The notes beneath the pieces are model-generated. The model had not been told where the DNA came from, made no database searches, and saw only the letters and a list, made by a program, of their open reading frames with translations. From the NCBI RefSeq assembly GCF_042657165.1, contig NZ_JBHSNJ010000012.1, forward strand, positions 992,001 through 1,056,000: a DNA stretch of 64,000 bases, read 5' to 3'. The DNA is from Agrilutibacter niabensis (lineage in GTDB: Bacteria; Pseudomonadota; Gammaproteobacteria; Xanthomonadales; Xanthomonadaceae). Shown here one piece after another: positions 49,450 to 57,483 of the stretch; within the stretch, counting starts at the first letter, position 1; each line of letters opens with the position of its first letter. The translations under genes were made by a program, and so were the position numbers.

Positions 49450-50850
49450 ATGCTTCCCCTCGTCGCCCTGGTGGGCCGCCCCAATGTCGGCAAGTCCACG
49501 CTGTTCAATGCGCTGACGCGTACCCGCGACGCCCTTGTGCACGACCAGCCGGGCGTGACCCGCGATCGCAACTACGGTGTGTGTCGTCCCGAAGGCCTGC
49601 GGCCCTTTGCCGTGGTCGATACCGGCGGCATCGCCGGGCAGGAAGAAGGCCTCGCCGGGGCGACCGCGCGCCAGGCCCGTGCTGCCGCGGAGGAAGCGGA
49701 CCTCGTGCTGTTCATCGTCGATGGCCGAGAGGGGCCGTCGGCCCTGGACGACGACATCCTGCAATGGCTGCGCAAGGCTGCGCGGCCGACCGTCCTCGTA
49801 GTCAACAAGACCGACGGCCTCGATGCGCGCGCCGCGATGGCGGAATTCGCCCGCTACGGCTTCAGCGACGTCATCGCGATTTCGTCCGCGCACCGCGTCG
49901 GCATCGATTTCCTCCTGGACGACATCCAGAAGCGACTGCCGGAAGAGGGCAGTTCGGTCGAGCTCGACAACGATCCGAACCGTATCCGCGTTGCCTTCAT
50001 CGGCAGGCCCAACGTAGGCAAGTCGACGCTGGTCAACCGGTTGCTGGGCGAGGAACGCATGATCGCGTCCGAAGTCCCGGGCACCACGCGCGACTCGGTC
50101 TCCATCGACATGGAGCGCGACGGCCGCCTGTACCGCCTGATCGACACCGCCGGGCTGCGCCGCAAATCCAAGGTGGACGAGGCGGTCGAGAAGTTCTCCA
50201 TCGTCAAGACGCTGGCCGCGATCGAGGAATGCCAGGTCGCGGTGGTCATGCTCGACGCCGGTGAGGGCGTCACCGACCAGGACGCCAGCGTGCTCGGCTA
50301 TGCGCTCGATGCCGGCCGCGCGCTCGTCGTCGCCGTCAACAAGTGGGATGGCCAGACCGACTACCAGCGCCAGCAGACCGAAAACCTGCTGACCCGCAAG
50401 CTCGCCTTCGTCGAATGGGCCGAAGCCGTACGCATCAGCGCCAAGCATGGCTCGGGCCTGCGCGAGCTGTTCAACGCGATCCACCGCGCGCACAAGTCCG
50501 CAACCACCGAACTGGGCACCAGCGAAGTGACCAAGGCGATGGAAATCGCCTACGAAACCAATCCGCCGCCGGTCGTCCGGGGCCACGTGGCGAAGATGCG
50601 CTTCGCCCATCCCGGTGGCGTCAATCCGCCGACCTTCATCATCCACGGCACGCGCCTTCGCACCCTTGCCGACAGCTACAAGCGCTACCTGGAGAATTTC
50701 TTCCGCAAGCGATTCAAGCTGGTGGGCACGCCGGTCCGCTTCGTCTTCAAGGAAGGGACCAATCCGTACGAAGGCAAGAAGAACGTGTTGACCGAGCGCC
50801 AGGTCGCCAAGAAGCGGCGCCTGATCCGCCACGTGAAGCGCGGCAAGTGA
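49450..50850 (+). CDS. der: Ribosome biogenesis GTPase Der (EngA)
   Basis: Double GTPase of 466 residues required for 50S maturation. Two G domains are visible: G1 GRPNVGKSTLFNALT with NKTDGLDA, and a second GRPNVGKSTLVNRLLG with NKWDGQTD. A C-terminal KH-like domain ends in a basic tail. I start it at MLPLVALVGRPNVGKS; the longer frame adds 23 unsupported residues. It follows bamB as in E. coli. Confidence 0.97.
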   Translation: MLPLVALVGRPNVGKSTLFNALTRTRDALVHDQPGVTRDRNYGVCRPEGLRPFAVVDTGGIAGQEEGLAGATARQARAAAEEADLVLFIVDGREGPSALDDDILQWLRKAARPTVLVVNKTDGLDARAAMAEFARYGFSDVIAISSAHRVGIDFLLDDIQKRLPEEGSSVELDNDPNRIRVAFIGRPNVGKSTLVNRLLGEERMIASEVPGTTRDSVSIDMERDGRLYRLIDTAGLRRKSKVDEAVEKFSIVKTLAAIEECQVAVVMLDAGEGVTDQDASVLGYALDAGRALVVAVNKWDGQTDYQRQQTENLLTRKLAFVEWAEAVRISAKHGSGLRELFNAIHRAHKSATTELGTSEVTKAMEIAYETNPPPVVRGHVAKMRFAHPGGVNPPTFIIHGTRLRTLADSYKRYLENFFRKRFKLVGTPVRFVFKEGTNPYEGKKNVLTERQVAKKRRLIRHVKRGK

Positions 50851-50858
50851 CGTAACCC

Positions 50859-51491
50859 GTGTCTGCTGCGACCGGACACGACCACGAAGCGGGCGATATT
50901 CCCGCCACCCTGATCACCCTCGGCGTCCTCGCTGGCGGGCAGGCCACGCGCCTGGGCGGCGTGGACAAGGCCTGGATGGAGCGCGATGGTCTTCCGCAGG
51001 TGTTGCGCTGGCAGCGTCGCTTTGCACGTGAAACCGGTGCGATGCTGGTCAGCGCCAATCGCCACCTGTCGCGGTACGAGGCCGCAGGGCTGCATGCGGT
51101 TCCGGATCGCATCGCGGGTGATTTCGGCCCCATTGCCGGGCTCGATGCGTTGCTTGGCCATTGCCGCACGCCGTGGCTGCTTACGATTCCGGTGGATCTG
51201 GTAGGCGTCAACGATTGCCTGCTTCCTAGCCTGAGCTCCGGACGCAGCGACCACGGCGCGTTCGCGCATGATGATGACGGGCCGCAGCCGCTGGTGGCGC
51301 TCTGGCGTGTGGGCACTGTTTCGCCGGCGGTGAGCGCTGCGATCCATCGCAAGGAAACTGCGATCCATGCACTGCAGGCTCGCCTGGGCATGGCCGGCGT
51401 GCGTTTCGAAGGCGTACGCTTCGGCAACCTCAATACCCCCGAGGACCTGCGCGCCGCCGGTTTCTTCGTGGATGCGCCCCGCAATGACTGA
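50859..51491 (+). CDS. mobA: Molybdenum cofactor guanylyltransferase
   Basis: Attaches GMP to molybdopterin to form the guanine dinucleotide cofactor (210 residues). It has the nucleotidyltransferase signature LAGGQATRLGGVDKAW and the metal-site region GPIAGLDALL and IPVDLV. It starts at GTG eight bases after der and overlaps moeA by eight bases. The N-terminal extension before the signature (about 24 residues) is longer than usual, so a later start is possible but none is better placed. Confidence 0.88.
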   Translation: MSAATGHDHEAGDIPATLITLGVLAGGQATRLGGVDKAWMERDGLPQVLRWQRRFARETGAMLVSANRHLSRYEAAGLHAVPDRIAGDFGPIAGLDALLGHCRTPWLLTIPVDLVGVNDCLLPSLSSGRSDHGAFAHDDDGPQPLVALWRVGTVSPAVSAAIHRKETAIHALQARLGMAGVRFEGVRFGNLNTPEDLRAAGFFVDAPRND

Positions 51492-52698
51492 TTTTCCCAC
51501 CGGCCTGTTGTTCGACGACGCGATGGCGCTGCTGCGGGAGACCGCCGCGCAGCGCCGCCTCGAGGCGGAGTACCTGGCGTTGCCGCGCTGCCATGGCCGG
51601 GTGCTTGCCCAGGACGTGGATGCGTCCATGCCATTGCCGCCGTTCGACAACAGCGCGATGGATGGCTTCGCCTTTCGTCACGTCGACCTCGCAGGCGACG
51701 AAACGACGTTGCGGCTGGCAGGCGAACAATTCGCGGGCATCGCCGGGAACGCAGCGCTTCAACCTGGCGAATGCATGCGCATCACCACCGGTGCGCCCAT
51801 GCCGGCGAATGCCGACACGGTGGCGATCAAGGAGAACTGCCGCGTCGACGGCACGAACGTCATCGTCCCCGGGGCGACGCAGGCAGGCGCGAATGTGCGC
51901 CGCGCTGGCGAGGACGTGCGTATCGGTGATCGTGTGCTGGAGACAGGCAGCCTGCTCACGCCCACGCGCGTCTCGCTCGCGGCTTCGCTGGGGCTTGCGT
52001 CCCTGCGCGTAGCGCGCAAACCCACCGTGGCGGTGTTCACCACCGGCGACGAATTGGTCGAACCCGGCATGCCGCTCGCGCCCGGACAGATCTACGACAG
52101 CAATCGCGACCTGTTGATGGGCCTGCTGCGCGCCGATGGCCTCGAGCCCACGGCCTGGCCGCGCCTGCCGGACGACCCGCGCCAGGTGGAGATCGCCCTG
52201 CGCGACGCCGGCTGCGCCTTCGACCTGATCATTACCGCCGGCGGCGTGTCCGCCGGCGAAAAGGACCACCTGCCAGGCGTGCTGGCACAGTTTGGCCGCA
52301 CCCATTTCTGGAAGGTGAAGATGAAGCCGGGCATGCCGCTGCTGTTCGGCAGTCTCGACCAGGCCCACGTGCTGGGATTGCCGGGGAATCCGGTGTCGGT
52401 GCTGGCGACGTACCTCACTTTCGGCCGGGCCTTGATCGACGGAATGCAAGGACGCCTGGAGCCGCGGCAGACGTGGCAGGCACAACTGGTCGCGCCGCTG
52501 GACAAGCCGCATGCACGACGGGAGTTCGTACGCGGCCATCTTTCCAGTGGCCGCAACGGCGCGTTGCATGTCGAAGCCAACGCCGCCACCGGCTCACACC
52601 GTTTACGCGCAGCGGCAGACTCGAACGCGCTGATCGTGGTGCCCGAGGGCGCGCAACGCTACGCCGCAGGGGCAGTGGTCGAGGTCATTCCGCTGTAA
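51484..52698 (+). CDS. moeA: Molybdopterin molybdenumtransferase
   Basis: Inserts molybdate into adenylylated molybdopterin (404 residues). MoeA domains are in order: N-terminal PLPPFDNSAMDGFAFRHVD, the molybdopterin-binding fold with IYDSNRDLLMGLLRADG, ITAGGVSAGEKDHLPGVLAQ and KPGMPLLFGSLDQAHVLGLP, and a C-terminal barrel. I start it at MTDFPTGLLFDDAM; the longer frame is antisense to mobA coding sense. Together with mobA and moeB it forms a partial cofactor operon; moaA-E are elsewhere. Confidence 0.94.
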   Translation: MTDFPTGLLFDDAMALLRETAAQRRLEAEYLALPRCHGRVLAQDVDASMPLPPFDNSAMDGFAFRHVDLAGDETTLRLAGEQFAGIAGNAALQPGECMRITTGAPMPANADTVAIKENCRVDGTNVIVPGATQAGANVRRAGEDVRIGDRVLETGSLLTPTRVSLAASLGLASLRVARKPTVAVFTTGDELVEPGMPLAPGQIYDSNRDLLMGLLRADGLEPTAWPRLPDDPRQVEIALRDAGCAFDLIITAGGVSAGEKDHLPGVLAQFGRTHFWKVKMKPGMPLLFGSLDQAHVLGLPGNPVSVLATYLTFGRALIDGMQGRLEPRQTWQAQLVAPLDKPHARREFVRGHLSSGRNGALHVEANAATGSHRLRAAADSNALIVVPEGAQRYAAGAVVEVIPL

Positions 52699-52733
52699 CG
52701 CCGCCCACGTTGGCGCGGGACTGCGTGGCGGCC

Positions 52734-52739
52734 GATAAT
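52734..52739 (+). promoter_or_regulatory. -10 element for a possibly leaderless moeB transcript
   Basis: GATAAT ends six bases before the moeB ATG at 52746, so the transcript would begin at the start codon. There is no ribosome site in the gap. No strong -35 is visible. Confidence 0.4.
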
Positions 52740-52745
52740 CGACGC

Positions 52746-53873
52746 ATGGCCATTGCAACGATTTCCCCGGCAGATGCCCTGCGCCGGCAGCAGACGGGCG
52801 CGTTGCTGATCGACGTGCGCGAAGCGCACGAGCGTGCCACCGGCTTCGCCACAGGCGCCCTCGGCATCGCCAGGGCCGAGCTGGAAGCGGATCCGCAGGC
52901 CGCCGTGCCGGGCCTGGACGCGGAGGTCCTGCTGATCTGCCAGTCCGGTGCGCGCTCCATGAAGGCCGCGCAGGCGCTGGAGGCCGCGGGCTACACGCAC
53001 CTTGCCTCGATCGAAGGGGGGACCTCGCGCTGGATCGCCGAAGGCCTGCCGGTCACCACGCCCGATGTCGACACCGACTTCTACGACCGCTATTCGCGAC
53101 ACCTGCGCCTGCCCGAAGTGGGCGAGGCCGGCCAGCGCAGGCTGGAAGCCGCGCGCGTCGCCATGGTCGGCGCGGGCGGCCTTGGCTCGCCCGCCGCGTA
53201 CTACCTCGCCGCCGCCGGAGTCGGCACCCTGGTGCTGGCCGATGATGACGTCGTCGACCGCAGCAACCTGCAACGGCAGATCCTGCACACCGATGCCCGC
53301 ATCGGCGTGGCCAAGGTCGAATCGGCGCGCGTCGCGTTGTCCGCATTGAATCCGCGGCTCAGGATCGAGGCCTTCCCGGAACGCATTACCGCCGCGAACG
53401 TCGAACGCCTGATCGGCGACGCCGACGTGGTGATCGACGGTGCCGACAACTTCCCCGTGCGTTACCTGCTCAACGACGCCTGCGTGAAGCTGGGCAAGCC
53501 CCTGGTGTATGGCGCCGTGCATCGGTTCGAAGGGCAGGTGAGCGTGTACGACGCCGGGCGGCGTCGGGGTGAAGCACCCTGCTACCGCTGCCTGTTCCCC
53601 GAACCCCCGCCGCCCGAAGCGGCCCCCAACTGCGCCGAAGCCGGCGTACTCGGCGTGCTGCCGGGCGTCATCGGCTTGTTACAGGCGACTGAAGCGATCA
53701 AGCTGATCCTCGGCATCGGCGAATCGCTGGCCGGGCGCCTGCTGAACTTCGACGCCCTGGCGATGCGTTTTCGCGAAACCCGCCTGCGGCCGGACCAGGA
53801 TTGCGTGGTATGCGCGCCGGGACGTGAATTCCCCGGATACATCGACTATGCGAGGTTCTGCGCGGGACCCTAG
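52746..53873 (+). CDS. moeB: Molybdopterin-synthase adenylyltransferase MoeB with an N-terminal rhodanese
   Basis: E1-like enzyme of 375 residues that activates the C-terminus of the small sulfur-carrier subunit of molybdopterin synthase. A rhodanese domain comes first (about 1-100, with the loop Cys in VLLICQSGARSMKAAQALEA), then the ThiF/MoeB domain: GAGGLGSPAAYYLAAAG, the Arg finger region SNLQRQILH, DGADNFPVRYLLND, and zinc ligands in CYRC and CVVC near the end. MoeBR/MOCS3 proteins usually have the rhodanese at the C-terminus; here the order is reversed. The active-site Cys of the rhodanese suggests sulfur transfer to the same carrier protein. Confidence 0.9.
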   Translation: MAIATISPADALRRQQTGALLIDVREAHERATGFATGALGIARAELEADPQAAVPGLDAEVLLICQSGARSMKAAQALEAAGYTHLASIEGGTSRWIAEGLPVTTPDVDTDFYDRYSRHLRLPEVGEAGQRRLEAARVAMVGAGGLGSPAAYYLAAAGVGTLVLADDDVVDRSNLQRQILHTDARIGVAKVESARVALSALNPRLRIEAFPERITAANVERLIGDADVVIDGADNFPVRYLLNDACVKLGKPLVYGAVHRFEGQVSVYDAGRRRGEAPCYRCLFPEPPPPEAAPNCAEAGVLGVLPGVIGLLQATEAIKLILGIGESLAGRLLNFDALAMRFRETRLRPDQDCVVCAPGREFPGYIDYARFCAGP

Positions 53874-53883
53874 GAGAGCGGCG

Positions 53884-54969
53884 ATGGCCAGTCGATGCGA
53901 ACGCAGGGGAAGGTCGAAGTTCGTTCGTTTCATTGCGTCCATTGCACTGGCCATTGTCGGACCAGCATGCGCCCAGACTGTCGCGGCGCCTGCCAGGGCT
54001 CCGGCTCCGACCCTGGCTTCGCCGATCTGCAGCAGGATTCCGCAATCACCGCCTTCGTACGCGTCACGCATTGCGCTGGCGGCCTGCACCGAGAATTCCC
54101 TGTGGTACGGACCCTTCATCGACCCGCAGGGACGGCTGGCCAGCATCACCGTGTCCGAATCCGAACGCCTGCGACTGCGCGACGGCAGCACCCCCGCGTG
54201 GCAGCGCGTCGCCGACTACTGGAAGGGGAGTGGGCTGCTTTCGCAGATGTCCCATTTCCCCGGAGCCCCCGATTGCAGTTACGGCGGCGCAGGCGGATAC
54301 CTGCAGGCGGCGTCATGCCGCGCCTTCCTGAGCGACACGCCGTGGTCGGCGGTGTTCGTATCGTTCGTCATGAACCGGGCCGGAGTGCCGGGATTCAATG
54401 GATCGGCCAGCCATATCGATTTCGTCCGTGATGCCTATCGGCACCCGGACACCTCGCCCTACACCTACAACGACCCCGACCTGGCAGCGCCGGCCGGGGG
54501 GGACCTGCTGTGTTTTTCGCGTGGGCGCGACATCCTTGGGCCGCAGGGTATGCGCGACTTCCTCGCCAGTGGCTCCGGCGATGGGTTGAACATGCATTGC
54601 GACATCGTGGTCGCCGCGAATCCGGGGGGCGACGGCAAGCTCTATCTGGTGGGCGGCAACGTGCTGCAAGGCGTGACGATGCGCGTGCTGCCACTCAACC
54701 GGAGCGGCGCGATTTGGGGATTGCCAAGGCGCACCGGTAGCCCCGCCGATTGCCAGCCAAGCAACGAAGCCGGCTGCAATTTCAACCGGCAGGACTGGGT
54801 GGCTTTGCTGAAGCTCAAGCCGCTGCCCGCACCCAGCGGGATGCTGCCGCTGCCCGGCGCACAGCCCCAATGTTGCACGCAGTGCCCATTGCCGATGCCG
54901 GAAAACCTGCGACGTTGCCCTGCGCTCCAACGTCCCGCGGATGCCTTGCCCGTGCCGGCTGGCCACTGA
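53884..54969 (+). CDS. Exported DUF2272-type protein
   Basis: The product has 361 residues. It has a basic start (MASRCERRGRSKFVRF), then a hydrophobic stretch ending at PACAQ, so it is probably secreted or a lipoprotein. The middle part carries the DUF2272 features: SDTPWSAVFVSFVMNRAG (Trp-Ser near a proposed catalytic site), ASHIDFVRDAY and AGGDLLCFSRG. The last 50 residues are rich in Pro and Cys (QPQCCTQCPLPMPENLRRC). The start has AGGAGA 8 bases upstream, 10 bases after moeB. DUF2272 proteins are NlpC/P60-like in overall plan; a wall-hydrolase role is a guess. Confidence 0.75.
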   Translation: MASRCERRGRSKFVRFIASIALAIVGPACAQTVAAPARAPAPTLASPICSRIPQSPPSYASRIALAACTENSLWYGPFIDPQGRLASITVSESERLRLRDGSTPAWQRVADYWKGSGLLSQMSHFPGAPDCSYGGAGGYLQAASCRAFLSDTPWSAVFVSFVMNRAGVPGFNGSASHIDFVRDAYRHPDTSPYTYNDPDLAAPAGGDLLCFSRGRDILGPQGMRDFLASGSGDGLNMHCDIVVAANPGGDGKLYLVGGNVLQGVTMRVLPLNRSGAIWGLPRRTGSPADCQPSNEAGCNFNRQDWVALLKLKPLPAPSGMLPLPGAQPQCCTQCPLPMPENLRRCPALQRPADALPVPAGH

Positions 54970-55033
54970 TCCCTGCCTGGCCGTCGACGGGAAGCCGCCG
55001 CCAAATCCGCGCCGGCCCAGGTTAGTGACGAGT

Positions 55034-55234
55034 TCAGGTCGAGCTTTCAGCGCCCGTGGACTTGCGACGCGGCCTCGCGCGTGGATCCAGTTGCACGCCA
55101 ACAACAGCGTTGCAGTGGATGCAGCTGTAACTCAGGCAGCGGACATCGCCGTTGCCGTTGTTCTGGCCGAGAACGTTCTCTACGCGTACATGGAACAGCC
55201 GTTTGCCGCACTTGGGGCACTCGCCTTGGTTCAT
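55034..55234 (-). CDS. Small zinc-ribbon protein
   Basis: The product has 66 residues with two CxxC pairs (GECPKCGKRLFHVRVENV and SYSCIHCNAVV), spaced like a zinc ribbon, and a basic C-terminus (RARPRRKS). No family name is recognised. It lies 27 bases after the hydrolase gene's stop in the other reading order. It is transcribed from its own or the hydrolase gene's promoter. Confidence 0.6.
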   Translation of the reverse strand: MNQGECPKCGKRLFHVRVENVLGQNNGNGDVRCLSYSCIHCNAVVGVQLDPRARPRRKSTGAESST

Positions 55235-55261
55235 TTCGGCTTTTCTCCGGTCGGGCGGGGG

Positions 55262-56041
55262 TTATTGCGCTGCGAAGAACGTAGCCAGGGTTTCGGCATA
55301 GGCCTTGGCCATGGCCACGTTGCCGTGGTCGGCTGACGGGAGCTCAAGCACCTGTGGGCGTCGGTGCAGGGAATCGATCAGTCGCTGGGTATTCGCGGCG
55401 GGGATCACCGCATCCTGGCCGGCACGGACCACCAGCAGCGGTCCCTCGTAGCCGGACAGGCTGGCCACGGAGTCGTAGCGATCGCGCGCTATCAGGGAAA
55501 CCGGCAGCCACCGGTAATGTGCCTGCCCGACATCGACCAGGGTGTCGTAGGGCGTGACGAGTGCCAGCCGGCGCACAGGGCGCCTTGCCGCGACATGGCT
55601 GGCGACGCCGCTACCCAGGCTGCGGCCAATCACGTCGATGCTCCCGCCCGGATGCCGCAGCTGCACGTGGTCGAACAGCGCCAGCGCATCTCCGGTCAGG
55701 CCTTCCTCGGTGGGTACTCCTTCGCTGGCGCCGAAGCCCCGATACGCCAACAGGTAGACGGTGTGCCGCGGAAACCAGCGGGCGAAGCTGTCGCGGTTGA
55801 GTTGCACGGACTCGGCATTGCCGCCGAAATAGATCAACGCCTGCGTCTGTCCCGGATTGACCACCCAACCGCGCAACGTCACGCCGTCATGCGCGAGTGC
55901 GAAGTCGGTTTGCGACTGCTCGACCCGGGTTTCCTGCGGGTAATACATGAGGTCGCGCTGGCGCACGTACATGAAGCCGCAAAGCCCCAGGTACACCAGC
56001 ATCAATGGCAGCGCTATCCAGAACATGGCTACTCGCAGCAT
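55262..56041 (-). CDS. Membrane-anchored alpha/beta hydrolase (BEM46/ABHD13-like)
   Basis: The product has 259 residues. An N-terminal hydrophobic segment (MFWIALPLMLVYLGLCGFM) anchors it. The hydrolase domain shows LIYFGGNAE, the nucleophile motif GRSLGSG, a downstream Asp (VVRAGQDAVIPA) and His in SADHGNVAMAKAY. GRSLGSG and the GWVV segment are typical of the BEM46/ABHD13 type. The substrate is unknown. Confidence 0.87.
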   Translation of the reverse strand: MLRVAMFWIALPLMLVYLGLCGFMYVRQRDLMYYPQETRVEQSQTDFALAHDGVTLRGWVVNPGQTQALIYFGGNAESVQLNRDSFARWFPRHTVYLLAYRGFGASEGVPTEEGLTGDALALFDHVQLRHPGGSIDVIGRSLGSGVASHVAARRPVRRLALVTPYDTLVDVGQAHYRWLPVSLIARDRYDSVASLSGYEGPLLVVRAGQDAVIPAANTQRLIDSLHRRPQVLELPSADHGNVAMAKAYAETLATFFAAQ

Positions 56042-56134
56042 CGTCCCCCCGGGATGCCCCTGGACGCCATCCTATCGGTGGCTGCGTGATCCAGATGCAT
56101 CGGCGCCCGTCGCCGCACGCTATCCCGACGGGGA

Positions 56135-56443
56135 CTAGCTCTTGTGCAAACGCTGCGCCGCCTCGAACGCGGCCAGTTGTTCCGGCGAGGCTTCGCGCTG
56201 GTGCTTGCCTTTCCATTGCGAGAAGGGCTCGCCGTAGACCGATTCGCGAGCCTCGTCCCGGGTCATGGTGATGCCGCGGTGCTCGGCGGCCTCCCGGTAC
56301 CAGTCGGCAAGGCAATTGCGGCAGAAGCCGGCCAGGATCATCAGGTCGATGTTCTGCACGTCGGGCCGCTCCTTCAGCAGATGGTCGCGAAGGCGGCGGA
56401 AAACAGCGGCTTCGATCTGGGTGGTTTCGAAATCTTCGGACAT
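56135..56443 (-). CDS. DUF1244 domain protein
   Basis: Small cytosolic protein of 102 residues matching the DUF1244 pattern: VFRRLRDHLLKERPDVQNIDLMILAGFCRNCLADWYREAA, and VYGEPFSQWKGKHQ. CRNC and the His and Trp residues look conserved in the family. The start is MSEDFETTQ; the open frame upstream is out of family. Function unknown; the gene is common in proteobacteria. Confidence 0.85.
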   Translation of the reverse strand: MSEDFETTQIEAAVFRRLRDHLLKERPDVQNIDLMILAGFCRNCLADWYREAAEHRGITMTRDEARESVYGEPFSQWKGKHQREASPEQLAAFEAAQRLHKS

Positions 56444-56484
56444 GGGATTCGCGGGCGCGGGGCCGGATCGAGGGGGTGTTGGGC

Positions 56485-56490
56485 GATAAT
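56485..56490 (+). promoter_or_regulatory. Candidate -10 for folD
   Basis: GATAAT lies 38 bases before the folD ATG. It overlaps no coding sequence. The -35 is not clear. Confidence 0.35.
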
Positions 56491-56528
56491 GTGCGCCCAC
56501 ATTGCCCAGATTCCCACCGGCCCAACGC

Positions 56529-57389
56529 ATGACCGCCCGCATCCTTGACGGCAAACGCATCGCCGAAGACCTGCTCGACAACCTCAAGGCGCAGGTCGAT
56601 GCCCGCATCGCCGCCGGCAAGGGCGCCCCCGGACTGGCCGTGGTGCTGGTGGGCAACGATCCGGCTTCGGCCGTTTATGTCAGGAACAAGCGCCGCGCCG
56701 CGCAGAAGGTCGGCATCCGTGCGATCGATTACGACCTGCCTGCCGACACCAGCGACGAGCAGCTGCTTGCCCTGGTTGATCGGCTCAATGCCGATCCGGA
56801 GGTCCACGGCATCCTGGTCCAACTGCCGCTGCCGGGCCACCGCGACGCGACCGAGCTGATACACCGCATCGACCCGCGCAAGGACGTCGACGGATTCCAT
56901 CCCGAGAACGTCGGCCACCTGGCCCTGCGCCAGTTCGGCCTGCGCCCGTGCACTCCGCGCGGCATCACCACGCTGCTGGCCTACACCGACCGCCCCGTCC
57001 GGGGCCAGAGCGCGACCATCGTCGGCGTCTCCAACCACGTCGGCCGTCCGATGGCCCTGGAACTGCTGATCGCCGGCTGCACGGTGACCGCCTGCCACAA
57101 GTTCACCCCCAAGGACGTGCTGGAGCAATCCGTGCGCAACGCCGACATCCTGGTGGTGGCGGTCGGACGCCCGCAGCTGATCCCGGGTGAATGGGTGAAG
57201 CCGGGCGCCGTGGTGATCGATGTCGGGATCAACCGGCTCGACGACGGGCGGCTGGTGGGCGACGTAGGGTTCGAGGCCGCCTCGCAACGCGCCGCCTGGA
57301 TCACCCCCGTCCCGGGCGGGGTAGGCCCCATGACCGTGGCGACGCTGATGCAGAACACGCTGGACGCAGCCGAGGCGGGCGATTCCTGA
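56529..57389 (+). CDS. folD: Methylenetetrahydrofolate dehydrogenase / methenyltetrahydrofolate cyclohydrolase
   Basis: Bifunctional one-carbon enzyme of 286 residues. Visible marks are the Lys of the cyclohydrolase/dehydrogenase site in YVRNKRRAAQKVGIR, GILVQLPLPGH, PCTPRGITTLL, the NADP site GVSNHVGRPMALELL and ITPVPGGVGPMTVATLM. I start it at MTARILDGKRIAEDLL, the family start. It is upstream of guaB, linking folate one-carbon units with purine synthesis. Confidence 0.96.
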   Translation: MTARILDGKRIAEDLLDNLKAQVDARIAAGKGAPGLAVVLVGNDPASAVYVRNKRRAAQKVGIRAIDYDLPADTSDEQLLALVDRLNADPEVHGILVQLPLPGHRDATELIHRIDPRKDVDGFHPENVGHLALRQFGLRPCTPRGITTLLAYTDRPVRGQSATIVGVSNHVGRPMALELLIAGCTVTACHKFTPKDVLEQSVRNADILVVAVGRPQLIPGEWVKPGAVVIDVGINRLDDGRLVGDVGFEAASQRAAWITPVPGGVGPMTVATLMQNTLDAAEAGDS

Positions 57390-57449
57390 CCAACGCGCCG
57401 CCGCAAGGCTGCGTCCCATCGGTGCGAGCGCGAATCCCCCGGATCGCGT

Positions 57450-57455
57450 TACAAT
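57450..57455 (+). promoter_or_regulatory. -10 element for guaB
   Basis: TACAAT lies 28 bases before the guaB ATG, after the folD stop. A clear -35 is not seen. Confidence 0.45.
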
Positions 57456-57483
57456 GACGCGCTTCATCCATCCGGGACCGCCC

